Shown one piece after another: positions 22,662 to 31,178 of a DNA stretch of 64,000 nt (position 1 is its first letter; the number at the start of each line of letters is the position of its first letter). The stretch is taken from contig NZ_JSYN01000016.1 in NCBI RefSeq assembly GCF_000812965.1, positions 1 to 64,000 on the forward strand, in the 5' to 3' direction. The position numbers were made by a program, and so were the translations under genes. Source of the DNA: Pedobacter kyungheensis. GTDB lineage: Bacteria > Bacteroidota > Bacteroidia > Sphingobacteriales > Sphingobacteriaceae. Under the pieces are notes generated by a model. That model was not told the DNA's origin. It saw nothing but the letters and a program-made list of their open reading frames with translations, and ran no database searches.

Positions 22662-24772
22662 ATGAGTACCAAGGTTAAGCAAAGAGATATTACCGATTGT
22701 GGTGCAGCTTGTCTGGCATCAGTGGCCTCCCATTACAAGTTAAATTTGGCAGTTGCCCGCATCAGGCAGCTTGCCGGCACCGATAAAAAAGGAACCACCG
22801 TTTTAGGGCTGGTAGAGGCTGCCCAAAAATTAGGATTTGAAGCTAAGGGTGTAAAAGCACCTTTTGATAGTTTATTTAAAATACCTACGCCTGCCATTGC
22901 ACATATTATTGTGAATGATGTGCTGCAACATTTCGTAGTGATATATAAAGTAAACAGCAAATTAATAGAGGTGATGGACCCTATAGATGGGAACGTGCAT
23001 CGTAAAACACATGATGAATTTAAAAAGGAATGGACTGGTGCATTGGTATTGTTGTTGCCATCAGAAAATTTTCAGATTGGCAATGAAAAAAAATCAATTC
23101 AGGGAAGATTTTGGAATTTGATTAAACCGCACAAAGGCATTCTGACACAAGTTTTATTTGGTGCAGTTGTTTATACTGTGTTGGGTTTATCTACCTCTAT
23201 TTTTGTGCAGAAACTGGTCGATTTTGTGCTGGTGGATGGCAACCATAATTTGCTCAACCTGATGAGCATTTCGATGATGGTGATTTTGGTGGTGCAACTG
23301 TTTATTGGTTCGGCTAAAACTGTTTTTACCTTAAAAACGGGCCAGCTGATTGATGCGAAGCTTATTTTGGGCTATTACAAACACTTGCTCCGCCTGCCAC
23401 AGCAGTTTTTCGATACCATGCGCGTGGGCGAAATTATTTCGCGGATTAATGATGCGGTAAAAATCCGGACCTTTTTAAACGATGTATGCGTAAACTTTCT
23501 GGTAAACATTTTTATTGTTTTCTTTTCGTTTATCATGATGTTTACCTATTACTGGAAACTGGCACTGATTACACTCACCGTTATTCCTTTATACCTCGTT
23601 ATTTATTTGATAACCGATAAATTTAACAAACGTACACAGCGCAGGCTAATGGAAGATGCGGCCGAACTCGAATCGCAGCTGGTAGAAAGTTTAAATGCCG
23701 TGGGTACCATTAAACGTTTCGGTTTAGAAGAACATGCCAACGAAAAAACGGAAACACGTTTTATCAAATTATTGCAGGCCGGCTTTAAATCAAACTTAAA
23801 TGCAGTAGTTTCAGGTACCTCAACCGAATTTGTTTCGCGCATCATTACCATTATTTTGCTCTGGGTGGGGGCTGGTTACGTGTTGAGCAATTCGATTACT
23901 CCTGGCGAGCTCTTATCATTTTATACCTTGATTGGTTATTTTACCGGTCCGGTTTCATCGCTGATTGGGATGAACAAAACGGTACAGGATGCGGTTATTG
24001 CTGCCGACCGTTTATTCGAAATTATGGATCTGGAAAGGGAAACCGATGAAAATCAGATTGAATTAAGTACGGATAAAATTGGCGACATTCATTTCGAAAA
24101 TGTATCGTTCCGTTATGGTAAAAGGCTGGCCATTTTTGAAGAGCTCAGTTTAACCATTCCACAGGGAAAATTTACGGCAATTGTAGGCGAAAGCGGATCA
24201 GGGAAATCGACACTCATGTCCATCCTGCAAAATATTTATCCTATCCAGTCGGGCAATGTGCGCATTGGCAATTACGACCTCAAATATATCACCAATGCTT
24301 CGCTCAGGCGGATGATATCAGTTGTGCCCCAACAAATTGATTTGTTTGCCGGAAATGTAATCGAAAATATTGCTATCGGGGAAGAAGAACCCGATATGCA
24401 ACGGATTATTGATATTGCTACGAAGCTGGGCCTGATGGCTTTATTGAAGCACTACCTAAAGGTTTTCAAACTTACCTGGGCGAAAACGGCACCAGTTTAT
24501 CGGGTGGTCAGCGCCAGCGGATTGCCATTGCAAGGGCCTTGTACCGCGAGCCCGAAATCCTGATCCTGGATGAAGCAACTTCTTCACTCGATGCCGTTTC
24601 GGAACAGCACGTACAAAGGATGATTGCCTTTTTAAAAGCCGAACAAAAAACGGTGATTGTAATTACCCACCGTTCAAGCACATTAAATAACGCCGATAAA
24701 ATCATTGTGCTTGATAAGGGGCAGGTGGTTGAGCAGGGCAGTCACCATGAGCTAAAATACAACCTGAGCTAG
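22662..24772 (+). pseudogene. Peptidase-containing ABC transporter, frameshifted
   Basis: The intact gene would code about 703 residues. The C39 peptidase domain has Gln7, Cys13 (ITDCGAACLA), His90 (QHFVV) and Asp106; a six-helix exporter domain follows; Walker A GESGSGKS is near residue 509. After LGLMA the frame breaks at 24440-24442, where TTT replaces the expected TTTT. The original frame then runs into unrelated sequence and stops at 24563. The correct sequence continues in the -1 frame with FIEALPKGFQTYLGENG, LSGGQ at 24497-24511, Walker B and the ITHR switch, to 24772. As given, the product lacks signature, Walker B and H-loop and could not hydrolyse ATP. A homopolymer sequencing error is the main alternative to a true mutation. 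Confidence 0.88.
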
Positions 24773-24776
24773 GCCC

Positions 24777-24822
24777 CTTCCGAAGTTTGAGCGGAGGATG
24801 CGGGCAAGTCAAACTTCGGAAG
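24777..24822. repeat. Inverted repeat after the ABC gene
   Basis: Perfect 14-bp arms CTTCCGAAGTTTGA and TCAAACTTCGGAAG with an 18-base loop, four bases after the transporter stop. No T run follows. The right arm runs on into AGTTTGACTT, a partial repeat of the same word. Confidence 0.75.
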
Positions 24823-25031
24823 TTTGACTTGGTTCTGTTTGGTGGGCCAAATAGGGGATTGGGGAAGTTGGACCGGCTTCTCGTCGCGATTTTTCTTCCC
24901 TATCAGCACTGCAGCAGGTTAAATAAACCTGATCGGAACGGGCATGAGTGCAACGAATAAAGTAGAGAGCAGGGCTGCTTTAACCAATATACGCCGGAGC
25001 CTGCTTTTCTAAAAAATATTGATGATTTCTA

Positions 25032-25054
25032 CTGTTTGGTGAGCCACCAAACAG
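25032..25054. repeat. TTTGGTGG palindrome, copy 1
   Basis: CTGTTTGGTG-AGC-CACCAAACAG is a perfect 10-bp stem. A degenerate relative (CTGTTTGGTGGGCCAAATAG) is at about 24835, and a third copy is at 40705. The recurrence suggests a dispersed palindromic repeat. Confidence 0.7.
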
Positions 25055-25078
25055 GGGATCAAAAAAAGATTAGCTAAA

Positions 25079-25124
25079 CTTACGAAGTCTAACCAAGCCT
25101 TTGGTCATGTAGAGACTTCGTAAG
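25079..25124. repeat. Inverted repeat before metK terminator
   Basis: Perfect 12-bp arms CTTACGAAGTCT and AGACTTCGTAAG. The 22-base loop holds a smaller dyad ACCAA/TTGGT, giving a nested hairpin. It lies in the 418-bp interval 24773-25190 that holds no gene. Confidence 0.7.
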
Positions 25125-25135
25125 TGATGCGCAAC

Positions 25136-25172
25136 AAAAAAGGCGTTCTGCATTGCTGCAAAACGCCTTTTT
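25136..25172 (-). terminator. metK: metK terminator
   Basis: On the minus strand AAAAAGGCGTT pairs with AACGCCTTTTTT around a loop with its own GCAGCAATGC dyad, ending in a T run. It starts 18 bp after the metK stop. Confidence 0.8.
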
Positions 25173-25190
25173 AAATTTTATGTTGATGGA

Positions 25191-26441
25191 TTAAATGCCG
25201 AATGCAGCTTTAACCTGATCTACGTAGTCTAATTTCTCCCAGGTAAACAAATCAACAGTAACTGTTTTTTCTTCACCGTTTGGTGTTCTGAAAGTTTTGC
25301 TTACAGTTTCTGGCGTACGGCCCATGTGCCCGTAAGCAGCAGTTTCGCTATAAATCGGGTTTCTCAATTTTAAACGTTGCTCAATAAAGTAAGGACGCAT
25401 ATCAAAAATCGATTCTACAATTTTAGCAATCTCGCCATCTGTTTTGCCTACTTTACCAGTTCCGTAAGTGTTGATGTAGATACCCATTGGTTTAGCTACA
25501 CCGATAGCATATGATACCTGTACCAAAATCTCATCAGCTACACCGGCAGCTACTAAGTTTTTAGCGATATGACGGGTTGCATAAGCCGCACTTCTATCTA
25601 CTTTACTTGGATCTTTACCCGAAAATGCACCACCACCGTGCGCACCTTTACCACCGTAAGTATCTACGATGATTTTACGACCGGTTAAGCCTGTATCGCC
25701 ATGCGGGCCACCAATTACGAATTTACCGGTTGGGTTAATGTGGTATTCAATTTTATCGTTAAACAAGTGCGCATATTGCGGATTGCTTTTAATGATACGT
25801 GGGATTAAAATATTTACCAGGTCGGTTTTGATTTTAGCCAGCATCGCAGCTTCTTCATCAAAATCATCGTGTTGGGTCGAAATTACAATCGCATCGATAC
25901 GAACAGGTTTGTTGTTATCGTCGTATTCTAAAGTAACCTGGCTTTTTGCATCCGGACGCAGGTATTTAATTTCGTTGTTTTCGCGTCTTAACACAGCAAG
26001 TTCCTGTAAAAGCTTGTGCGATAGGTTTAAAGCCAAAGGCATATAATCTTCGGTTTCGTTAGTGGCATAACCAAACATCATACCCTGGTCGCCTGCACCT
26101 TGTTCTTCCTTGTTGCTTCTATCTACACCTTGGTTAATATCCTGCGACTGTTCGTGGATAGCAGATAAAATTCCGCAAGAGTTAGCCTCAAACATATACT
26201 CGCTTTTGGTATAACCAATTTTCTTGATCACATCGCGGGCAATCTGCTGTACGTCTAAATAGGTTTTAGATTTTACTTCACCAGCTAAAATAACCTGACC
26301 AGTAGTAACCAATGTTTCGCAGGCTACCTTTGATTCCGGATCGAAAGCTAAAAAGTTATCAATTAATGCATCCGAAATTTGATCGGCAATTTTATCCGGG
26401 TGACCTTCAGAAACAGATTCTGATGTAAATAAATACGACAT
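25191..26441 (-). CDS. metK: S-adenosylmethionine synthase
   Basis: 416 residues. It makes S-adenosylmethionine from methionine and ATP in the cytoplasm. Conserved blocks: [19 protein letters not shown] at the N-terminus with the ATP-contacting HPDK, the loop [10 protein letters not shown] near residue 118, [20 protein letters not shown] near 255-275, and [19 protein letters not shown] near 280. Bacterial enzymes are about 380-420 residues, so this is full length. The 5' leader is about 155 bases long and carries a likely SAM riboswitch, which gives end-product feedback. It is a single-gene unit with its own terminator. Confidence 0.97.
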   Translation of the reverse strand: MSYLFTSESVSEGHPDKIADQISDALIDNFLAFDPESKVACETLVTTGQVILAGEVKSKTYLDVQQIARDVIKKIGYTKSEYMFEANSCGILSAIHEQSQDINQGVDRSNKEEQGAGDQGMMFGYATNETEDYMPLALNLSHKLLQELAVLRRENNEIKYLRPDAKSQVTLEYDDNNKPVRIDAIVISTQHDDFDEEAAMLAKIKTDLVNILIPRIIKSNPQYAHLFNDKIEYHINPTGKFVIGGPHGDTGLTGRKIIVDTYGGKGAHGGGAFSGKDPSKVDRSAAYATRHIAKNLVAAGVADEILVQVSYAIGVAKPMGIYINTYGTGKVGKTDGEIAKIVESIFDMRPYFIEQRLKLRNPIYSETAAYGHMGRTPETVSKTFRTPNGEEKTVTVDLFTWEKLDYVDQVKAAFGI

Positions 26442-26511
26442 TTATTAAATAAATTAATGGTAAATAAACAATTTTATAATTGCCACACCCCTTGGAAACA
26501 AGTGGTAAAAT

Positions 26512-26598
26512 GATTGAAAGGAGGCATTAGCAATTTTTTTAAGTGGTTGCAATCCGGTCCCGAAGTGTCGGGATAGCAAATCAATCCACTTTTTTACT
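26512..26598 (-). ncRNA. SAM riboswitch (S-box type), metK leader
   Basis: Read on the minus strand, the leader has AAGTGGATTGATTTG, a CCCGA-CACT-TCGGG hairpin, GGATTGCAACCACTT and then GCTAATGCC. These are the ordered conserved elements of the Bacteroidota form of the SAM-I riboswitch as I remember it (the GCAACC core and the GCTAAxxCC closing strand). AAGTGG and CCACTT pair around the core. A second hairpin-rich stretch near 26481-26506 could be the expression platform. Position between promoter and metK agrees with feedback by SAM. Identification is by eye, not by covariance model. Confidence 0.72.
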
Positions 26599-26602
26599 GC
26601 TG

Positions 26603-26631
26603 CAAAATTAGCATATTTTCTTTATTTCAAA
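26603..26631 (-). promoter_or_regulatory. metK promoter
   Basis: On the minus strand, TTTG (26628-26631) and TAATTTTG (26603-26610) are 17 bases apart, close to the Bacteroidota consensus. Transcription would start just before the riboswitch. Confidence 0.5.
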
Positions 26632-26666
26632 AATTATAGATTATTTTGTGCATTCAATCTTACACT

Positions 26667-27548
26667 TTGCACACAAAGATCAATATCCTCTTTATTATCA
26701 ACCCCATCTCGGGTGGGAGAGGAAAGCTGCGTATCCCCGATTTTATAGATCAATACCTGGACAAGGAAAAGTTTAATGCCAACTTTGTGTTTAGCGAATA
26801 TGTGGGGCATGCCGGCGAGCTGGCCGACGAAGCGGCTACCAAAAACTTTGATGTAATTGTGGCTGCGGGTGGCGACGGAACGATTAACGAAGTGGCCACC
26901 AAAGTGCTTAAACACCATAAAATACTGGGCATTTTACCACTGGGCTCAGGCAATGGCCTGGCCAGGTTTCTCAAAATCCCTAAAAATTTAAAGCACGCTA
27001 TAGGGCTGATCAATAATTATAAAACTGATTGCGTAGATACTGCTGAATTTAACCAGAAATGTTTTTTTAACCTGGCAGGTATGGGCTTCGATGCACACCT
27101 GAGTGCGGTTTTTTCGAAAGATAAAAAGCGTGGCTTATCGGGCTATGTAAAACTGGGTTTTAAAGAGGTTTTTAATTATCAGCCACAAACCTACCAGCTG
27201 GACATTGATGGTACTTCGTACACCCGAAAAGCCTTTGCCATCAGTATTGCCAATTCTTCGCAGTATGGTAACGATGTTTACATTGCTCCCAATGCTTCGG
27301 TAAAAGATGGTTTGCTCGATGTTTGTATCATTAAACCTTTCCCGATAATAAAACTGCCAGTTTTGGGTTATGTAATGTTAAGGGGCACAGCCGAAAGTTC
27401 GGATATGATTGAAATTATTAAAGGGAAACACATTAAAATTACCAGAGAAAAAGCGGGAGCAGTGCATGTAGATGGCGAACCTTTACAGATGGGTACGGCG
27501 ATTGAAGCACTTGTACATCCCTTATCGTTACAGGTAATTGTACCATAA
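26667..27548 (+). CDS. Diacylglycerol/lipid kinase, YegS-BmrU family
   Basis: 293 residues from a TTG at 26667, which puts the start right before HTKINILFIINPISGG; a TTG at 26646 (300 residues) is the alternative, and there is no ATG at this end. Motifs of the DAGK catalytic fold are clear: INPISGG for nucleotide phosphates, VAAGGDGTINEVATK near residues 67-81, and LPLGSGNGLARFL near 93-105. It phosphorylates a lipid such as diacylglycerol at the inner membrane. Divergent from metK. The last codons are duplicated downstream. Confidence 0.9.
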   Translation: MHTKINILFIINPISGGRGKLRIPDFIDQYLDKEKFNANFVFSEYVGHAGELADEAATKNFDVIVAAGGDGTINEVATKVLKHHKILGILPLGSGNGLARFLKIPKNLKHAIGLINNYKTDCVDTAEFNQKCFFNLAGMGFDAHLSAVFSKDKKRGLSGYVKLGFKEVFNYQPQTYQLDIDGTSYTRKAFAISIANSSQYGNDVYIAPNASVKDGLLDVCIIKPFPIIKLPVLGYVMLRGTAESSDMIEIIKGKHIKITREKAGAVHVDGEPLQMGTAIEALVHPLSLQVIVP

Positions 27549-27765
27549 GGAAGTTTGGAGTTGACAGTTTGCAGCTGATCTGGCTATTAACCATAAACTA
27601 TCAATCATTGACCAATAAACGTATGGCGAAGATAAAATTAGCGTTGCAGGTAATTGTGCCATAAGGAAGTTTGGAGTTGACAGTTTGCAGTTTGGAGCTG
27701 ATCTGACTATTAACCATAAACTATCAACCATTGACCAATAAACGTATGGCGAAGATAAAACTAAC
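27527..27765. repeat. Tandem duplication including the kinase 3' end
   Basis: Unit 1 (27527-27642, 116 bp) and unit 2 (27643-27765, 123 bp) are near-identical. Unit 1 begins inside the last codons of the kinase gene; unit 2 repeats GTTGCAGGTAATTGTGCCAT from that gene, now as non-coding DNA. Unit 2 has a 7-bp TTTGGAG insertion, itself a copy of a nearby word. Both contain ACCATAAACTATCAA and GACCAATAAACGTATGGC. Confidence 0.92.
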
Positions 27766-27827
27766 CATGAACCATTAGCTATTGACTAATAACCTAATAG
27801 CTACTGAACCAATGAACATTTACAATT

Positions 27828-28178
27828 ATGAAACCAAAGAAAAATAGTTTAAGCGATTTAGGTGGAATTATGTATTCTACCAATCCGGATTTTGAATATG
27901 AAGAAGAAGTAGATGATACCGTTACGCCAGCCAACAACCAGCAGGATTTTCGCGTAATGCTCGATAAAAAGAACCGTGGGGGCAAGGCTGTAACCTTAAT
28001 TACGGGCTTTAAAGGCCGTACAGAAGATTTAGAAGTACTGGGTAAAATGCTGAAGACCAAATGTGGCGTTGGCGGCTCGGTTAAAGATGGCGAAATCATG
28101 ATCCAGGGCGATGTTCGGGATAAAGTGATGGGCATTTTACAAAAAGAGGGTTATAAAGCCAAAAAGGCCGGAGGATAA
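27828..28178 (+). CDS. yciH: SUI1/eIF1-like translation factor (YciH)
   Basis: 116 residues. The C-terminal SUI1 domain has LDKKNRGGKAVTLITGFKG near residues 45-63, then LKTKCGVGGSVKDGEIMIQG near 84-103, the family hallmark. The N-terminal 40 residues are acidic and probably disordered. YciH-type proteins act on the 30S subunit in start-site selection or as stress-time inhibitors of initiation; the role in Bacteroidota is not settled. It stands alone, after the tandem repeat and before a gap with a small GC-rich hairpin. Confidence 0.9.
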   Translation: MKPKKNSLSDLGGIMYSTNPDFEYEEEVDDTVTPANNQQDFRVMLDKKNRGGKAVTLITGFKGRTEDLEVLGKMLKTKCGVGGSVKDGEIMIQGDVRDKVMGILQKEGYKAKKAGG

Positions 28179-28220
28179 ATCTTTCAACTCATGTGGAAGA
28201 GTTCGTTAAAGCGGATCGTC

Positions 28221-28240
28221 ATTCCCGCGCAGGCGGGAAT
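28221..28240. repeat. GC-rich palindrome
   Basis: ATTCCCGC-GCAG-GCGGGAAT, a perfect 8-bp stem following the word CGTC, of the kind scattered through Bacteroidota intergenic regions. No T tail, so probably not a terminator. Confidence 0.6.
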
Positions 28241-28417
28241 CTCATCGGGCGATGCGAAAACATCTTTGATGAACCTGATGGTTACAAATTAGATAAATAA
28301 TACCTAAAACATAAATTCTGTTTAAAACCTTCCTTTTACAAGATTATTCGTGCCGTATCCTGTTTTAATATTTCTTAAGCAGCTTTTTTGCCAGATGTTT
28401 ATGAAAAAATTAAACGC

Positions 28418-30010
28418 ATGAAAAAAATAATTCTTTCCTTTTTGCTACTACTATTTGCAATTGTTGCCCATGCACAGAACAATAAATACCTAGTTGATGA
28501 ATATGGTAATCCAAAACATTATTCAGTTGGCGTAAAATATTCCAAATGCAACATCTTTTTGGTGGTAGATAGCGGTACTAAGCATGTTACGCCATTTGAA
28601 TATCTAAATAACTTTCCTTCAGGGAATATCGTTTTATTGAAAGGCGCAAAATCGATTGAGATTGAAAGTAGGATACAGAAAGATAGTTTGAGTTTTTATC
28701 GCTATTCAATTATACAGAACGATTCTATCGTTATTAAAAAAGATGCAATCCCAACAGAAATAAAATATAGATGGGGTAGTGGAAGTATTCTGCCTAACTA
28801 CGTAGCGGCTGATTTAGGGATATTTAACGCTGTAAACAAGAAAATAGAAGTCCAAATTTACAGAACCGATCTTAAAACGCGTGTTACTTCGGTAATAATA
28901 TACAACAAGCCGATTTTTGCATCGAAATCACTGTCGTTCAAATTATTAGGCGAAAACTCCGTCCGAAGTATTAATAATAATACCAGTTTAGCCGTTAATG
29001 GAAGTGTAAAAGGTATAAGGGTTTCGATGGAAAATACAGATATCAATGCTTTGTATTCAGTAGTTATTGAAAATCTTGATTCTCATTCTTCAACATTATT
29101 GAATCCCAAATGGAAACGGATTAAGTTAGGCGGTATGGTAATTGCAGATATTGGTGTCTCAGAGTTTAAACTGCCGGGCAGGTATAGGGTTTCAGTATAT
29201 CCCGAAACTAGCCAATATGCTTCTTGGATCAATAACAAACTGAGCCGAGACTTTCTTTTTACTACTTTAAAACCTAGAACATCACTTTTCACTCAAAAAC
29301 AGCTTATCATTTACGGTTTAATCTTATGTGCAATTTTCGGCGCAATTTTCGGCGCTGCGGTAACCTATATAAAAAGAAAAGAAGCCCAGAAATTGGCCTT
29401 AAAACACCGCGATAAAGAAATGGCGAGAATACAACTGGCATCAGTTCGCTCACAGCTAAACCCCCACTTTTTGTTCAATGCGCTGGCTGGCATCCAAATG
29501 TTAATGAACAAAAATGAAACCGATAAGGCCAACCGGTATCTCAGTAAATTTGCCCGTTTAACCCGTAATGTGCTCGAAAATAAAGAACTGATTAGTTTAA
29601 CAGCAGAGAAAACTTTACTGGATGACTATCTGCAAATGGAGCAGTTGCGTTTTGGTTTTCAATACAAAATAAGTGCTTCGGCTGATCTGGATACCGAGAA
29701 TATCGAAATTCCGGCCATGTTGCTGCAGCCCTTTGTTGAGAATGCAGTTAAACATGGGGTAGCCGAAAAGGGAAATGCCGGTCAGATTGAAATCAACTTT
29801 ATCAAACAGGGGACAGATTTGGTATTACGAATGGCCGATAATGGGAGCGGTTTCGATACCTCCAAAAATTACGATGGTTTGGGGTTGGCTCTGAGCAAAA
29901 ACCGGGTATCTTTACTCAATTCTATTTATAAGGAAACACCGTTTGTACTCGATATCCAGTCGGGCCATAGCGGAACAACGGTTAACATTACACTTACCCA
30001 ATGGTTATAG
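28418..30010 (+). CDS. Sensor histidine kinase, LytS/YehU type
   Basis: 530 residues from the ATG at 28418 (a TTG at 28388 is not needed). Signal peptide through VAHAQ near residue 20, a large periplasmic beta-rich sensor region of about 265 residues with no family I know, one transmembrane helix near 287-313 (LIIYGLILCAIFGAIFGAAV), a short coiled coil, and a His_kinase domain with QLNPHFLFN, the phosphorylated His being His350. An HATPase domain follows with PAMLLQPFVENAVKHG and ADNGSGFD. It pairs with the response regulator one base downstream. The ligand is not known; the short juxtamembrane GAIFGAIFGA repeat is odd. Confidence 0.92.
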   Translation: MKKIILSFLLLLFAIVAHAQNNKYLVDEYGNPKHYSVGVKYSKCNIFLVVDSGTKHVTPFEYLNNFPSGNIVLLKGAKSIEIESRIQKDSLSFYRYSIIQNDSIVIKKDAIPTEIKYRWGSGSILPNYVAADLGIFNAVNKKIEVQIYRTDLKTRVTSVIIYNKPIFASKSLSFKLLGENSVRSINNNTSLAVNGSVKGIRVSMENTDINALYSVVIENLDSHSSTLLNPKWKRIKLGGMVIADIGVSEFKLPGRYRVSVYPETSQYASWINNKLSRDFLFTTLKPRTSLFTQKQLIIYGLILCAIFGAIFGAAVTYIKRKEAQKLALKHRDKEMARIQLASVRSQLNPHFLFNALAGIQMLMNKNETDKANRYLSKFARLTRNVLENKELISLTAEKTLLDDYLQMEQLRFGFQYKISASADLDTENIEIPAMLLQPFVENAVKHGVAEKGNAGQIEINFIKQGTDLVLRMADNGSGFDTSKNYDGLGLALSKNRVSLLNSIYKETPFVLDIQSGHSGTTVNITLTQWL

Positions 30011-30011
30011 T

Positions 30012-30755
30012 ATGCGGGCAATTTTAGTAGATGATGAAGCGGCTAATCTCGAAAATTTAAAGATTTTACTGGCCAAATATTGTCCGGATATTAAAGTGGT
30101 GGCCTGTGCCACCACCATTGATGAGGCTTTTACACAGGTTAATCTGCACCAGCCCGATTTACTCTTTCTGGACATCCAGATGGGTAAAACCACAGGTTTC
30201 GATTTGCTGAATAAACTTACGCTGAAAACTTTCGAAGTGGTCTTTGTTACCGCTTATGATAACTATGGCATTCAGGCAGTAAAGTTTGCCGCTTTAGATT
30301 ACCTGTTAAAACCTGTTGATCCCGATGAACTGAAAATTGCCGTTGCCAAAGCCGAAATCAGGATTAAAAATAAGATACACGGCGAGCAACTTAATTTTTT
30401 GCTGAGCCAGATTAAGAAAAGTGAATCCAGTATTCCGAAAATAGCACTACCCCAGCAACACGAAATCCGTTATGTTTCGGTTGAGGATATTGTACGTTGC
30501 GTGGCCGATAATACCTATACCTTTTTCTTTTTGGCTAATGGCGATCAGGTATTAATCTCGAAGCCGCTAAAGGAATATTCCGATTTGCTAAAACCACATG
30601 GTTTTATCCGCACGCACCAAAGCCATTTGGTTAACCCCCGTTTTGTAAAAAGCTGGCTTAAGGAAGATGGAGGTACTTTACTGATGGATACCGGCGATAA
30701 AATTCCGGTAAGTAAACCGAACCGTGAAATGGTTAAAGAGGTGTTGGGGAAATAA
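30012..30755 (+). CDS. LytTR-family response regulator
   Basis: 247 residues from the ATG at 30012, one base after the kinase stop. The receiver domain (residues 1-120) has the acidic pair in VDDEAAN, phospho-acceptor Asp54 in FLDIQM, and KPV near 105. The C-terminal LytTR domain (about 145-247, from IALPQQHEIRYVS) binds DNA. It would control genes in response to the adjoining kinase. Its last 61 codons are almost the same in DNA as those of the membrane LytTR gene at 31168, which implies recent copying between them. Confidence 0.95.
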   Translation: MRAILVDDEAANLENLKILLAKYCPDIKVVACATTIDEAFTQVNLHQPDLLFLDIQMGKTTGFDLLNKLTLKTFEVVFVTAYDNYGIQAVKFAALDYLLKPVDPDELKIAVAKAEIRIKNKIHGEQLNFLLSQIKKSESSIPKIALPQQHEIRYVSVEDIVRCVADNTYTFFFLANGDQVLISKPLKEYSDLLKPHGFIRTHQSHLVNPRFVKSWLKEDGGTLLMDTGDKIPVSKPNREMVKEVLGK

Positions 30756-30977
30756 CTTTCAGCGATTTAACCACTAGGGCCCAAAGAGCACTAAAACAAT
30801 ATTTAATTGACCACAAAACCTACCCGGTTTACCAGGTGCCTTTGGGGTTTAAGCTTGTCAGGTTAGCGGATACTAGAAAACTGGTTATTAATTCTCTCTG
30901 AATAGCCTAAAATACTCAATGTTGATTTTTTGATAAAGTGGTTGCTGCTACTTTCGCTAAACATTTAATCAATCGAC

Positions 30978-31178
30978 ATGAAACAAATACTCTTTTTACT
31001 TTTCTTTATCATTTTTTCCGGCACTCAAGTGGCACATGCTGCATTTATGAATATGGGGTCAGCCGAAATAATTATGCTGTTAATAACAGGACTTTTTGCA
31101 CTTTTAGTAATTGCAGGTTTTATTTTTTTATGTTTATATCTGATTAAAAAGTCCAGGTCTGCGCAAAATGAAAAATAA
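30978..31178 (+). CDS. Small membrane protein, truncated paralogue of LytTR anchor
   Basis: 66 residues: a signal-like helix ending at AHAAF (residue 23), the motif GSAEIIMLLITGLFALL, a second transmembrane helix to about residue 57 and a short basic tail. It is clearly related to the N-terminal anchor of the following gene (which has GAAELIMLLIVGLVF) but lacks the DNA-binding domain. Its 3' end overlaps the next start by 11 bases, so it is probably translated. It could modify the membrane-bound regulator by pairing with its anchor. Function is inference. Confidence 0.7.
   Translation: MKQILFLLFFIIFSGTQVAHAAFMNMGSAEIIMLLITGLFALLVIAGFIFLCLYLIKKSRSAQNEK

Noticed and set aside
24434..24446. Programmed -1 ribosomal frameshift in the exporter gene
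   Set aside because: No X-XXY-YYZ slippery heptamer is present at the junction; a missing T in a homopolymer explains it more simply.
24773..25190. A possible small RNA gene in the hairpin-rich gap
   Set aside because: No promoter consensus pair was found, and the hairpins look like dispersed palindromes plus the metK terminator.
30938..31147. A 69-codon plus-strand frame overlapping the 66-residue anchor gene
   Set aside because: It is out of frame with the anchor that has a clear paralogue next to it; Cys/Phe-rich product without features.
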